A stretch of 64,000 bases of DNA from Haliclystus octoradiatus (GCA_916610825.1 OU744446.1:4597001-4661000); one strand, 5' to 3'. Shown: positions 12,608-23,223, counted from the first letter of the stretch. Program-made: numbers and translations. Notes: generated by a model not told the origin, from the sequence alone.

Positions 12608-13381
12608 ACTTAAACTATGTTTGATGTATAAATTTTCGAACTCAACGTAAGAGAAAACACGGTAGTCACACTACAAAATCAAGCTGCGAGTGAACCAGCA
12701 TGGCGGCCAACAAAATATTTTCACAGAATTGTGACGTAGGTGAAAACACTGTATAACACATCTCCCCTCAAACTTTAAGGAGTGGAAATACAACTTTTAT
12801 CAAAATATGTGTCCGACGAGTCCAATTAATTTCTAACCATCTGAGCGTGGTTATGAGGGCCAGTGGGTATACAGCCACTACCATGTCTTTCAGTAACATA
12901 ATTAAACCATAAAATTGTTATGTAGGGCCAATGGGCTACACGCCACTGCAAGCCAAATGGACTTTCTACCAAATGCTATCTATCGATGATCGATGTGTGT
13001 CAACAATTAGGTTTATTACGTGTACTTTTATAGTTTATTAAATAAACTTTGAAACGTCCAATCAAATTTTTTTGCCAAACCATACACCAACTAAATTTCG
13101 AGAGTGAGTGGGCTTATTATATTGCCACTGTATCATAACTTCATTAGATAATAAAAATAGTTGTGGGCTGCATACCACCTTACATAACACCAAGAGCTGG
13201 GCCAGATAAACCAAATATAATTTTTCCAAGTCCTTTACAGCACCCAATACCGTGAACCACGCTGTGGTGCGTTCAAGATCAGTTAATTGTAAGGTTAGAT
13301 TTTTATCCATACTGCATATAGCGATAATGATATATACATGAAATGGTGATTATTTTCTGAAATCACTCGGGGACTCCAATT

Positions 13382-13545
13382 TGTGGTGTCGTTCTAGACA
13401 GAGAACACGCTTGCATTATGTCTGAATAGAACTGACTATATTTCAACATAAATTACAATTACTATATTAAGATCATATGACTTTAGCAGTTACACAATAA
13501 TCATAGTAGGCATATACATGTTTATAATTAGGTGACTACGTCACA
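13382..13545 (-). repeat. LTR (upstream copy) of the short LTR retrotransposon
   Basis: Direct repeat of 6912-7075. On the minus strand it is the 5' LTR and is followed at once by TTGGAGTCCCCGAGTG, a plausible tRNA primer-binding site. Confidence 0.85.
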
Positions 13546-14025
13546 CAATTAGAATCTCTTGAAATAAAGAGGATCAAATTTGATCTATATTTAGACCAAA
13601 TAATGTATTAAATAACCTTGTAGATATCAATGAACTATTTACCTTCGATGTTAACAAATATAACATGCGTGGGCATAGTCTAAAACTGAAAAGCATGCAA
13701 GTCCATCCTAATTCTAACAGTAGCATCAATAACGTTTTCTGTTCAAGAGTAATTTCGTGGTGGAACGACCTTACGAACGAAATTGTAATTGCACCAACGT
13801 TGGCAACCTTCAAATCAAGATTAGATGCAATTGATTTCTCTAAGCATTTTAAATGCTAAATTTTCCTTGCTTTTAAATTTAATACTTATAACTATGTGTT
13901 TTAAACTTATTAATATGTATTTCACGGCTATATGTAAGTGAAGGCTGATACCTTCCTCTGTCTGCAAGTTATTTCTCTTTGTTAACAAAAATATATCATA
14001 TCATATCATCATATATATATATATC
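13546..14025 (+). pseudogene. 3' end of the split LINE with ATATC-rich tail
   Basis: Reading resumes after the LTR with LESLEIKRIKFDLY (about 13552-13594), then RGHSLKL and VISWWNDLTNEIV…ATFKSRLDAIDFSKHF (13665-13856). This is the usual end of Jockey/CR1-like ORF2 proteins. The 3' UTR ends in short ATATC/ATATCAT units (13988-14025), as in LINEs with microsatellite tails. It joins logically with the RT fragment ending at 6911. Confidence 0.8.
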
Positions 14026-14165
14026 ATTGTAACAGATTAAGTGCAGCATACTCTTGCTAGCGTCTTCAAAATCAGACCTATTTGTAGTATGCACCAAAAA
14101 CGCAATGTAAATTATTTGGAGATCGTACTTATAACCGTAATGTGGAAGCTACCCCTGGTATTTTA

Positions 14166-14282
14166 AGCCCTGGGCAAACGACGGCAACATTTGCGCGACA
14201 AATCTGTTTTTTTTGTCTGACGTGTGTTTTTCGTGTTTTGAAGCAGTCTTTTCAGGGCGGCTAAGCGGCAAGGACTTTCTAG
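14166..14282 (+). mobile_element. Left end of a TIR element (GCCCTGGGCAAACGACGGCA)
   Basis: AGCCCTGGGCAAACGACGGCA at 14166 is mirrored by the inverse at 18480-18500. TTA precedes the left end and follows the right end. A subterminal word GGCTAAGCGGCAAGGACTTTC-like is shared too. These are either the two ends of one 4.3-kb non-coding element or two truncated MITEs of one family. Confidence 0.5.
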
Positions 14283-17200
14283 ACTTTTCTAGAACAGCTC
14301 AGATTGAGCTTAAAGAGAAGCCATGGAGAAGCAATAACATCGAAAAAGTTCGATACATTTCGAACAAAATGGTTCGAAAAGAATAACAAAGACGTTCGAT
14401 AACAAAAATCCTTGGAAAGACTTTGAAAATGTTTGATGGCCACACAGCAAAATCCTTCCCGGCTATTTAGAGACAATAAAGGTGTCTTTCAAGAAATTAT
14501 TCCTACAAAACAAGACCATTTGAAGTTTTCCGTGTGGTAAGGAATTTTGTGTTATATCAATGCAATTTTTCCTAAATTAATTAACACCTTAAGGAGTTGA
14601 ATAGTAATTAGAATAAGACCAAAAAGCTTCGTTTTTATCAATATTTTCTTCAATAGTTAACACCTTTTTCAATCTTTTGAGTAGAATCTGGCTATTAACT
14701 GATATAATTTTCTTGTTTCTGAATAATTTCGTTCTACAAAAACTACACACTTTCACACCCAGAATCCCTAGATATTCTTTATAAATAGATACTAATATCC
14801 CAATTCCCCATATATCCAAACCCCTTTTGCATGAGCAAATCTATTTCAGTATCTATCCAAACACAATATGAACACAATCCTTTTAACTAATTTCGTAGTT
14901 ATTATAATTCATACAATCAACTTTATAAGGTATGATTAAGTCTAAGAGGTATAAAAAACGAAAGTATATAAGAACAACTATAAGTACAAGAATAAGAATA
15001 AGAAGCATACAGTAAATATAGAGTTAAAACCTCATCACCAGATTGATGAAACATTAATTAATAAATTATTAAATTATTAAAGATAGCCTATATACTATAC
15101 TTTGTAGATAATGTAGGCTTAATTCTTAGTTCGTTGCAGAATGTTCCAACAAAATTGAAATGGGCATGATCATCCAATCCATTCCATTCATCATCATCAT
15201 AAATTTATTCAGAATAGTTTATCCAACTTCTTGATATTGACTTTGCATTGTATCTGCTAGGATAGTCGCATCTCTGAAAAAGAAGTAAATTTCCATATAA
15301 GTGACAGCAAGGTCAAAAGGCGAATTAGTCGTAACAACACTGCTGTAGTATCGGAATTATTTAATATTGACGCTAAATCTGACTCTGCTTTTGGCACAGA
15401 AACTGTTAATACATTCGAAAATCTATTCGAAAATCAATAACTTGTTCATTTAACTAATCTGATTTCATTTGAATTTATGTGTGCAGGAATCTGATTCTAT
15501 TTAGTCACAAATACTGTAGGCCTTTATTGACATATCTGCTGAGCAACTGACGTGATAGATAAGTAGCATGTTTGACTTCTGACAAAGAAGTAAACGTAAC
15601 TATGCATTTCATACTATAATTGTATATATCATCACAAACGAAGAATAAATGAAATGGGAAGCTATTGGCTATTGGTAATTATATGAAACCTTTTGCTGTC
15701 GGCTTCGGCCTCTGGACCTCGGGTCCCTGTTCAGTAGACTTTCTATAAAAACAATAACCTTTCATTATTTTGTTTTTCGTTTGATAGCCAATTAATTTAT
15801 TAAATATTTGTTTTCATTTATTTAATTGTCAGTCTACAATATCAGTAGCTATATCTATAGGCCTACAATGGTTACAGTATTTACTACTTTTGACTTGAAT
15901 TCCTGCACACATAAGATAATAAATCTAAATCTATTACTTGTTGAGTTCATTTAATATGTTATGAAATCGGGATAATGTAATTTTTAATGTTGGTAGACTG
16001 ATAATAGGCTCACCTGCTTATTATTCAGTTGCAACACCGCTCATTGCGTGATCCAGGAACAGTATAAATAGATTCGTTCGAACTCAAAACAACAGATTTC
16101 CAAACGCTTGATCAGTTTATGCGCCATCACCTATTTAATAGAATATGTGGATACATTTATAAAACAGTCTACAGTGTAAAGCAGGACTATGTAATAATAA
16201 GCATACGGGCATATACGAATAACAATTGTAAAAGAAAGACAAATCTGCCTGCAGTCAAAATTAAAAGATGCTCGGCCTAACATACCTTTTCATTCTGATT
16301 GCTTAATAGAAATCATTTTCTGACGACCGAAATTGTTGTATGCATCATCGTGTTTGAGTAATATTAATTCTCCAATATAATCACCAAGTAATACAGTATC
16401 AAATTTGTTAAAGGCATTGTAGTTTGTAGCCCGGTAGATCTTGAACACTTTCTTCAGCCTTCAAAATCGCGCTCAAAATTTCAATGTCAAAGTTTGCATA
16501 GCAAATTACCAACCGTCAATAGATGTGAAGTTTTTGGCAAGATTTCCAGCTGGGGTTTTGGCTAGATTCACACCATGGTCACACTGGTCTCTGTGATGTA
16601 CCGCTGAACGGAGTTGAAACCCAGCTTGATCAGTAATCATTGAAATTGTGACTCACACAATAAGTTTCACATCTTGCCGCATGAATGCATTATTTTGCTT
16701 TATTTCATTTCGATTGCAAATGTTAGATAGATATATATCATACAACGATCATTGGATATAGTAGATAGATACTGCGTCAACTCGAGCATTTTTTGCGAAA
16801 AGCTGTCATCTCTGCAATCATACCACATATGCTGTTTATTTTCTGTTTGATTAATATTTTCGAATGTTTTCAATTGTTTTTGCTGAATGGCTGACCCTGG
16901 TTTTGTAACCCGTACTTTGAAGGCGACTAAAGAGCTATTCAGCCACTTACTACAACGTGGTAAATGGAAATAATTTACCACGGCTATTACAATATGAATT
17001 GATTATTATAATGATAATACTACTTGGGTTCAACGGTGTCCTGCCTATAAATCCACAGAAAAATTATCAAATTGGTTATTAGACGATTACATGATTAGTT
17101 AGAGACTGTCGTTCAAGAAGAGTAATTTTCTGTGAGTTGTATTATCTTTAAATCACCAACCCAATGCAAGCAGAAATTTAACATTTTTTCTAGACAATAT

Positions 17201-18364
17201 CGACATCATTTATAGTTATCTTGTTCAAAAACTCTATAAAATTGAAGATAAATCATACAACAGATTCAATTAACTAAATGCAATTTAGCTATTGCTTTAT
17301 ATCGAGCATTATTTAAAATGTTAAATTGCCTATCATAAATTACATCAATTATCAAATCAATATATTTCATAATCACGTTTCCATAACAAAATATGCTCAA
17401 AGTCTAGAACAACAAGTAATATATATATCATCATTTTTAATTATATTTACTTAGCACCAGGCCTACTTATACATTTGTGTACTTCATACAATACTATTAA
17501 ATATATGTCAAAGCTAACAAAACTCCTATAGCCTTTTGACATACTATATGCTAAACTGCTATATAGCTATCATCTAATTTTACTGTATTTCTTGTATGAC
17601 CGTTGTATGACATAGCTGTATAAATTTTAATATAGTATATTCTGTATATACTTTATTTGCCAATCCTTGTTAGAAATAAAATACACGCATACAAACATCA
17701 TACTGTTGTAACCTTGTTGTTACTAAAAAAGGGACATTTCAAAAACCATACAAAGAGCGTTACTTTTTTGACCATTTCTTTCCCTCATTTTTAATACATT
17801 GATATAGATATAAAAGGATATGGACTGTATTAATTTTGTTGCACAGTTTACTCTTTACGCAATTACAATGAAACATTAAATATATGGAATCACCCTATAT
17901 AGACCGTCTACCTGTGGTCAACGGAGAATTTATAATTTCAAAAATATTTGTTTTATGGACATTAGCCTCAGTATATAATTCATCATTTTCCTTCTCATTT
18001 CTATTGATTGCAATTTATTTTCAATTTCTTGGTTAATTTTCAAACAATGTAAACGAACAGCATCGCTCATATAGTGATGCGAAATAAAATAAAATTCAAA
18101 CAACCACTTTTATAAATATATAGATATATATAGGATCTACCTCATTTCCTACATGTCGCATGTAACTGCAGTGGGAGCAGCAAGCTAGATTATCTTGATA
18201 CAAGACATAATGAGCTCAGACAGGTATGCTAGATTTTATATCTCTTTTTTAAGATAATTATGATCGGCGTCCAAGAAGTGTGAAATACCTGGTAAAACAG
18301 ATCTTGTTTGGACTAAGTTTTTCTCTGAAATAAGACTTAATGGCTATGCCATTTTTCAGTTTTT
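14283..18364. other. 4-kb stretch without a recognisable gene
   Basis: AT-rich with dense stops. The longest frame (16700-16981, minus, 93 codons) has no domain I recognise. The region may be the interior of a large non-autonomous element bounded by the matched ends at 14166 and 18500, or plain intergenic DNA. Confidence 0.35.
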
Positions 18365-18500
18365 GCTGTACATCAAACACGATGCGACAAATAAAATACA
18401 CGTTGCAACACGTCAGACAAAATCGAAAGAGTGGCTAAACGACAAGGACTTTCGAAGGATTTAAAAGTCGTGCAAATGATGCCGTCGTTTGCCCAGGGCT
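18365..18500 (-). mobile_element. Right end of the GCCCTGGGCAAACG TIR element
   Basis: Inverse of the 14166 end, with the shared subterminal TTTTGTCTGACGTGT word (as its complement). Followed by TTA. Confidence 0.5.
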
Positions 18501-18990
18501 TTAGATTGGTTGCTGCTCCTACTCCTGCTCCTATCTGTCAAGACATTTCAGTCCAGCTCCTGAAAATCACTGATACTCCTTCAGGAGTTTGTTTGAATTC
18601 ACCACCTTTCCGCCAGGCTCTGATTTGAAACATATTTCCTGATTTCACTTTATGAGTGCCATAAATTTTCAACGTATATGAAAATACATGACAATATAAT
18701 GACAGTCAGAGCATCAGACAGTCATGTTTGCAAACCTGACTGTCTGATTCTTTGACTTTTATTATTTTAAGCTCTGCTATATTTTTTCATTGAGCCCTAT
18801 GTTCAATCAGTAAGACAACGTTTTACAAATACATGAAAATATAAATATACAATGCAGAAAAAAAAATACACAAATTTGTTGTCTGATTAATTAGATTTGA
18901 ATAAAATAAATTATTTTTCTTTATACAATTCGTTAAATTGATATAAGCAATGTACTGTACAGTATAAATATATAATTTATGCGCAATTTT

Positions 18991-19218
18991 GAGCACTATC
19001 GACTTGGGATGTGTCTATACTATTTGCGATATGCATTGCCCACTACTTCGGTAGCTTGAGCACTCTGGTATGGCACAGATGTTTTTTTCATGTGATGAAT
19101 TTTTTCACCACATTTATAACTCATCTTGACTTAGGTTATATACTGAAGTCAGTTCCTTGTTCGCTCACTGAGCAGTACTGATGAAGGCTAATGGCCAGAA
19201 ACATGTACTTGTCTGCTG

Positions 19219-19220
<2 letters not shown>
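18991..19220 (+). repeat. Dispersed repeat R, copy 1 (hammerhead-like core at its end)
   Basis: Starts GAGCACTATCGACTTGGGAT and ends in CTGATGAAGGCTAATGGCCAGAAACATGTAC…TGCTGCT followed by a TA tract. Other copies: 21087-21312 (-), 38120-38299 (+) and 50914-51194 (+). The CTGATGA / short hairpin / GAAA order resembles a hammerhead ribozyme, but stem I does not pair cleanly next to the core. It always lies near Penelope-like debris or a TA tract. Confidence 0.7.
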
Positions 19221-19257
<37 letters not shown>

Positions 19258-19266
19258 TATATATAT

Positions 19267-19334
19267 AAATTATGACTCAAAGATTACGAGTTCGGTCCGT
19301 ACGGACCGAACTCGTAATCTTTGAGTCATAATTT
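19267..19334. repeat. 68-bp perfect palindrome centred on a ribozyme cleavage position
   Basis: Two 34-nt arms meet with no spacer at 19300/19301. The right arm begins ACGGACCGAACTCGTAATCT, which is exactly the sequence 3' of the hammerhead cleavage position in the related copy at 20856-20930 (…GTA/ACGGACCG…). TA tracts follow on both sides. Confidence 0.95.
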
Positions 19335-19393
19335 CTATATTGCTCTGCTTTTAGCATTGAGCACTCTCATTGATGTTTTGCCCCACACATTTA

Positions 19394-19431
<38 letters not shown>

Positions 19432-19467
19432 TTAATTGGAAAAACACAAAAAATCGAACATTCATTT

Positions 19468-19507
19468 TTGCTACTTCAAGTTTCACGCCTAAGCGATCAT
19501 CAGGCAA
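19468..19507 (-). ncRNA. Hammerhead ribozyme, type I-like, minimal stem III
   Basis: On the minus strand: TTGC + CTGATGA + hairpin CGC-TTAG-GCG (with flanking T/T) + GAAA + short hairpin CT-TGA-AG + T, A, then GCAA. Stem I TTGC/GCAA pairs, and the CUGAUGA and GAAA core boxes are intact. It lies downstream of the Penelope-like gene 19667-20449, in its presumed 3' terminal repeat. Confidence 0.85.
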
Positions 19508-19666
19508 TCTAATCTATGAAAAATAAAAGTGATACCATCTATACATACAAGCAGGTTATTCTATTGTTGATTATTCTATTGGTGGATGTTCTATTGTTAA
19601 TTATTTTATTGTCTATGCTGCTAAATTATAGTATTCTATTGTGGGCGGTTCCTGTACATTGCTATA

Positions 19667-20449
19667 TTACGTTTTAAAGTTTGATAAGTAAAACTTATTC
19701 TCGTGCCGGCATTTAGATATCATTTCTGTTTTTTTATTTAAAAGTTTTTTGTTTGAGTTAAGAATGAAATATTTTTCTGTGAGGCAAAGGTCGCATTTCT
19801 TTGTTGTGTTGCTGTAAGCCATAGCGGATGATAATACGGACCATTTTATTTTATAAGTTTTCTTTTTTTCTTTCAATTTCCAAATCAGTTTTGACAATTC
19901 AGTTGAATTTACATATTTTTTATTTCGAAATGATAAAGCATGCTGCGTGTATCTTTGTTTAAACGTCCCTTCGGTTAGGCCGATGTAATTTTGTCCCTCG
20001 GTGTCCTCCTCTGTGGTAACCGTTGCGTTATATATAAGACATTCTTGAAGGCAGTTGTTTTCCAGCGGGCAGGTCGATTTCTTTCTACAGTTGCATAAGC
20101 GGTTGCCTTGTGTGTCGTCTGTTTGCTGGGTGTTAGCTACATTGCTGTTGTGGCTTGTCAGGATCGCTTTCATATTCTTTGCGCAGCTGTAACTAACTTT
20201 GACTTTATTAAGATTAAATATTTTATGATGCGGGTACTCTTTTGGGAAATGTTTTAGAAGGAGTTTGAGAAATATTCTACCGACGTTTGTCTTCACGCTT
20301 TTGTTGAATGGAGGATTGAACCATATTATTTGCCTCTTTCTATTTTTCCTACCCCTGTTTAGGCTGGTACGCGGGGCGTACTTGAGTTCGTCTTTGTATC
20401 CGTCGTCTTTATATATATATATAAAGTAATTGTGTGGGCAAAACATCAA
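19667..20449 (-). pseudogene. Penelope-like element, C-terminal part (CCHH finger + GIY-YIG endonuclease)
   Basis: A 5'-truncated ORF of 260 codons. Visible are a basic block with IIWFNPPFNKSVKTNVGRIF, then HFPKEYPHHKIFN and KVSYSCAKNMKAIL, the Cys-rich linker CNCRKKSTCPLENNC, and the GIY-YIG nuclease (NYIGLTEGTFKQRYTQH … ELSKLIWKLKEK … IKWSVL) ending in CRHENKFYLSNF. This order is typical of Penelope-like retroelements; the RT proper is missing. It is preceded on its own strand by a TA tract and a hammerhead (20513-20552) and followed by another (19468-19507). The frame is intact but partial, so it is not autonomous. Confidence 0.88.
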
Positions 20450-20512
20450 TTTGAGTGCTCAATGCTAAAAGCAGAGCAATATAAATAGTAGATCAAAGAT
20501 CACGAGTTTATT

Positions 20513-20552
20513 CCGTTACTCTGAGTTTCGCGTAAAGACGCTCTTCAGACGG
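20513..20552 (-). ncRNA. Hammerhead ribozyme in the Penelope 5' terminal repeat
   Basis: Minus strand: CCGT + CTGAAGA + GCGT-CTTT-ACGC + GAAA + CT-CAG-AG + T, A, then ACGG. All core boxes and stems I and II are intact. It is head-to-head with the identical motif at 20629-20668. Confidence 0.88.
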
Positions 20553-20628
20553 TTTTATTAAAATGTTCTATTCAGACGGTTCAAATGTTCAAATGTTCAA
20601 ATGTTCAGATGGTTCTATTTTAATAAAA

Positions 20629-20668
20629 CCGTCTGAAGAGCGTCTTTACGCGAAACTCAGAGTAACGG
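20629..20668 (+). ncRNA. Hammerhead ribozyme, inverted partner copy
   Basis: Same 40-nt motif as 20513-20552 on the opposite strand. The two are separated by 76 bp that include four AAATGTTC-like units. Arms extend about 100 bp on each side to the GATCTACTATTTAT words. Confidence 0.88.
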
Positions 20669-20692
20669 AATAAACTCGTGATCTTTGATCTA

Positions 20693-20697
<5 letters not shown>

Positions 20698-20766
<69 letters not shown>

Positions 20767-20785
20767 ATTATATATATATATATAA
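20698..20785. repeat. (TA)n tract inside Penelope terminal sequence
   Basis: Near-pure TA alternation, one of several (also 19221-19254, 19400-19424, 21316-21332, 23471-23488, 38085-38106, 38300-38384). All occur at the same place relative to the GCTCTGCTTTTAGCATTGAG words of the Penelope terminal repeat. Confidence 0.9.
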
Positions 20786-20855
20786 TTATAAATGTGTGAG
20801 GCAAAACATCAATGAGAGTGCTCAATGCTCAAAGAATATGAAGATTATGAATAAA

Positions 20856-20895
20856 CCGTCTAAAGAGCGTCTTTACGCGAAACTCAGAGTAACGG
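20856..20895 (+). ncRNA. Decayed hammerhead ribozyme (CUAA instead of CUGA)
   Basis: Same layout as 20629-20668 but the first core box reads CTAAAGA, changing the G of CUGA that is needed for catalysis. It is followed by ACGGACCGAACTCGTAATCT, the sequence that forms the arms of the 19267-19334 palindrome. Confidence 0.75.
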
Positions 20896-20942
20896 ACCGA
20901 ACTCGTAATCTTTGAGTAATAATTTCTATATATATATAAAAA

Positions 20943-20982
20943 CCGTCTGAAGAGCGTCTTTACGCGAAACTCAGAGTAACGG
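20943..20982 (+). ncRNA. Hammerhead ribozyme
   Basis: CCGT + CTGAAGA + GCGT-CTTT-ACGC + GAAA + CT-CAG-AG + T, A + ACGG. Core intact. It is followed by the Penelope leader words GCTCTGCTTTTAGCATTGAG and GATGTTTTGCCCACACAATTA (21010-21068), then truncated by repeat R in inverse orientation. Confidence 0.85.
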
Positions 20983-21086
20983 AATAAACTCGTGATCTTT
21001 GACCTACTATTTATCTTGCTCTGCTTTTAGCATTGAGCACTCAAATTGATGTTTTGCCCACACAATTACTTTATTATATATGTTTC

Positions 21087-21312
21087 GCAGACAAGTACAT
21101 GTTTCTGGCCATTAGCCTTCATCAGTACTGCTCAGTGAGCGAACAAGGAACTGACTTCAGTATACACCTAAGTCAAGATGAGTCATAAATGTGGTGAAAA
21201 AATTCATCACATGAAAAAAACATCTGTGCCATACCAGAGTGCTCAAACTACCGAAGTAGTGGGCAATGCATAATGCAAATAGTATAGACACATCCCGAGT
21301 CGATAGTGCTCG
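21087..21312 (-). repeat. Dispersed repeat R, copy 2 (inverse)
   Basis: Inverse complement of 18991-19220, nearly full length. It is joined directly to Penelope leader sequence on its left and a TA tract on its right. Confidence 0.8.
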
Positions 21313-21368
21313 ATAGTATATATATATATATATAGGAGTCACCATGTATATTTTTCATTGAGTATCAA

Positions 21369-21408
21369 CTGTCTGATGATCGCACATTGCGTGAAACTAT
21401 AGTAACAG
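21369..21408 (+). ncRNA. Hammerhead ribozyme, second sequence type
   Basis: CTGT + CTGATGA + CGCA-CAT-TGCG (flanked T/T) + GAAA + CT-AT-AG + T, A + ACAG. Stem I and the core boxes are intact. The stem sequences differ from the CCGT/ACGG type, so this comes from a different element lineage; it is followed by a TTTGACTC-type word. Confidence 0.8.
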
Positions 21409-21665
21409 AAATTAAGAATGTGTTTTCTTTGACTCAGTCACCATCCTTATGTATTACAGCTCTGCCAATGTTTAATCGGTATTGAGCACTATCACATCTG
21501 ACGATAGATAAATCTATCTTTATTATTATATATATATATAATAATAATAATAATGTTGATTTAGTAAATAAATAAATTTATTTATTAAGAGCAAAACATC
21601 AATATAGTGCTCAATACCGGTAAGCAGAGCTGTATAGATATAAAATAAGAAAAGAGACGTTTTCT

Positions 21666-21705
21666 CCGTTACTCGAAGTTTCGCGCTGTAGCGCTCCTCA
21701 GACGG
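21666..21705 (-). ncRNA. Hammerhead ribozyme (3' side of Penelope element)
   Basis: Minus strand: CCGT + CTGAGGA + GCGC-TACA-GCGC + GAAA + CT-TCG-AG + T, A + ACGG. All pairing and core positions are intact. Confidence 0.9.
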
Positions 21706-21883
21706 TTTTATTCATATAAAAAACATTTCTAAATTCACCAAAGATATATACATGATAAAAGTTTACACGCCTATTGATTAAATTGCTGTTCTATTGTTAT
21801 TTACTGCTATGTTAGTTTCCGTAGTAAATTATTATATGCTATTGTTTGTTTCCGTAGTAAATTATTATATGGTATTGTTCTAT

Positions 21884-22975
21884 TTATGTTTTATCTAATT
21901 CCTTGAAATTTTTCAAATAAAATTTGTTTTCGTGCCTGCATTTAGAAACCAGCTCAGATCTTCTATTTAATAAGTTCTTGTTTTTGTAAAACGTTATAAA
22001 ATTTTTTTCCTCTAAACAGAGATGGCATTTTTTCAATATGTTGTTGTATGGCACTGCCGTTGATAGAATTGACCATTTGACGAAGAATGATTTTCCGTTA
22101 TCTTTTAATGACCAGATGTATTTAGACAACTCAGTGCGATTTTCATATTTTCTGTTGGTAAATGACGACTTAGGTTTCGTAAAACGATCTTTGAATGCTC
22201 CTTCAGTAAGGCCGATGTAGTTGTGGCCGTTTGCGTCCTCAGGTGTGGTTACGTTGGCATTATATATTATGCTGGTTGTCAAGCATTATTTTGTTGTCAA
22301 GAGGGCAGTTTATTTTGGAGCGGCAATTGCATTGTTTTGTTGCTTGTTCTTTGTTGTCGGCGTTCAATAATTTTCTGTTGTGGCTTCTCAGAATTGTTTC
22401 CATGTTTGCCATGCAGCAGTAGCTGACTTTTACATTATTTTTATTAAAAAGTTTGTGGTATTTGTGCTGTTTCGGAAAATGTTTGTTCAGTAAAAGTATA
22501 AATTTTCTGGCTATGTCTGTGTCAACATTTTTGCTGAATGGTGGGTTGAACCAAATTATTTTTCTTTTTCTATTCCTTTTAGCTGCAGTGGTGGTGGGTC
22601 GTTGATTGTAGGTAAAATCGGCGTCATAGCCGCTAGATCTTAGCGCGCATATGTAAGGGGATTTTGACCTTTCAAAAGCATCGTTGTTGCAGGAAAGGTC
22701 AGATATTCTCTGGTTGATTGAAGCTGGTATCTGTTTGATGACGTTGGGTGGGTGATTAGACTCTGCATTAATGTATAGGGGCTCGTCGTTTGGTTTTCTG
22801 TATGGTTGGTATGTTCCGTCTTTGAGGTTAAGCGTTATATCTAAAAAATTGATTATTTTTAGGTTAGTCTGAATAGTGATTTTTAGGCCGTTGGTTTTGA
22901 ATATTCTTATGAGATCTTTTCGCACTCGTTCTGCTTGAGGGCCAGAGGTATTTTTCAGCAGTGCAAGCCCGTCTG
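21884..22975 (-). pseudogene. Penelope-like RT thumb + CCHH finger + GIY-YIG endonuclease, frameshifted
   Basis: From about 22975 on the minus strand: an RT palm/thumb segment (DGLALLKNTSGPQAERVRKD … IINFLDITLNL … YRKPNDEPLYIN … HPPNVIKQIP), then IIWFNPPFSKNV, the Cys-rich CNCRSKINCPLDN, a frameshift near 22270-22285, and the GIY-YIG nuclease (NYIGLTEGAFKDRF … LSKYIWSLKDN … VKWSIL) ending CRHENKFYLKNFKELDKT. The open frame extends upstream to 23069 only because the inverted copy happens to be open, so those first ~32 residues are antisense endonuclease DNA and not real protein. The RT catalytic part is missing. Confidence 0.85.
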
Positions 22976-22977
22976 AG

Positions 22978-23223
22978 TTGTCTAAATACATCTGGTCATT
23001 AAAAGATAACGGAAAATCATTCTTCGTCAAATGGTCAATTCTATCAACGGCAGTGCCATACAACAACATATTGAAAAAATGCCATCTCTGTTTAGAGGAA
23101 AAATTTTTTATAACGTTTTACAAAAACAAGAACTTATTAAATAGAAGATCTGAGCTGGTTTCTAAATGCAGGCACGAAAACAAATTTTATTTGAAAAATT
23201 TCAAGGAATTAGATAAAACATAA
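22978..23223 (+). pseudogene. Inverted fragment of the GIY-YIG endonuclease C-terminus
   Basis: Encodes the endonuclease end (SKYIWSLKDNGKSFFVKWS … CRHENKFYLKNFKELDKT) on the plus strand as the mirrored arm of the fold-back element. Nearly identical to 21890-22135 on the minus strand. Confidence 0.85.

Larger units (their letters stand above)
7360..12751. mobile_element. ISL2EU-like DNA transposon (two convergent genes)
   Basis: Terminal inverted repeats start CAGTGTTTTCAC at 7360 and end GTGAAAACACTG at 12751, flanked by TA on both sides. Similarity continues inward through the ACGTCACA block and the GGCGGCCATG block. Inside are a plus-strand gene with SWIM, YqaJ nuclease and PHD motifs (7432 onward), a C48-type protease frame, and a minus-strand THAP plus DDE transposase (12607-11139). 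A THAP/DDE transposase paired with a YqaJ nuclease protein is, to my knowledge, the hallmark of the ISL2EU group. All coding parts carry breaks, so this copy is dead. Confidence 0.82.
6912..13545 (-). mobile_element. Short non-autonomous LTR retrotransposon, later invaded by a DNA transposon
   Basis: Two 164-bp direct LTRs bound the unit. On the minus strand, directly after the 5' LTR (13382), TGGAGTCCCCGAGTG looks like a tRNA primer-binding site, and a polypurine tract lies before the 3' LTR. Target duplication is AATT, or 5 bp with one mismatch (TAATT/CAATT). Leaving out the nested transposon at 7360-12751, the interior is only about 0.9 kb and shows no gag or pol, so it resembles a TRIM/LARD-type derivative. 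It sits inside the coding part of a LINE. Confidence 0.75.

Noticed and set aside
16700-16981. 93-codon minus-strand frame as a gene
   Set aside because: No recognisable domain, a weak start context, and it lies in a region that may be the interior of a large non-autonomous element.
20685-20915. Open frames with Tyr-Ile repeats across TA tracts
   Set aside because: Pure translation of TA microsatellites (also near 19321-19512, 21157-21345 and 38298-38510).
22978-23069. N-terminus of the frame 23069-22260 as a real protein start
   Set aside because: It is the antisense of the endonuclease end produced by the inverted Penelope copy.
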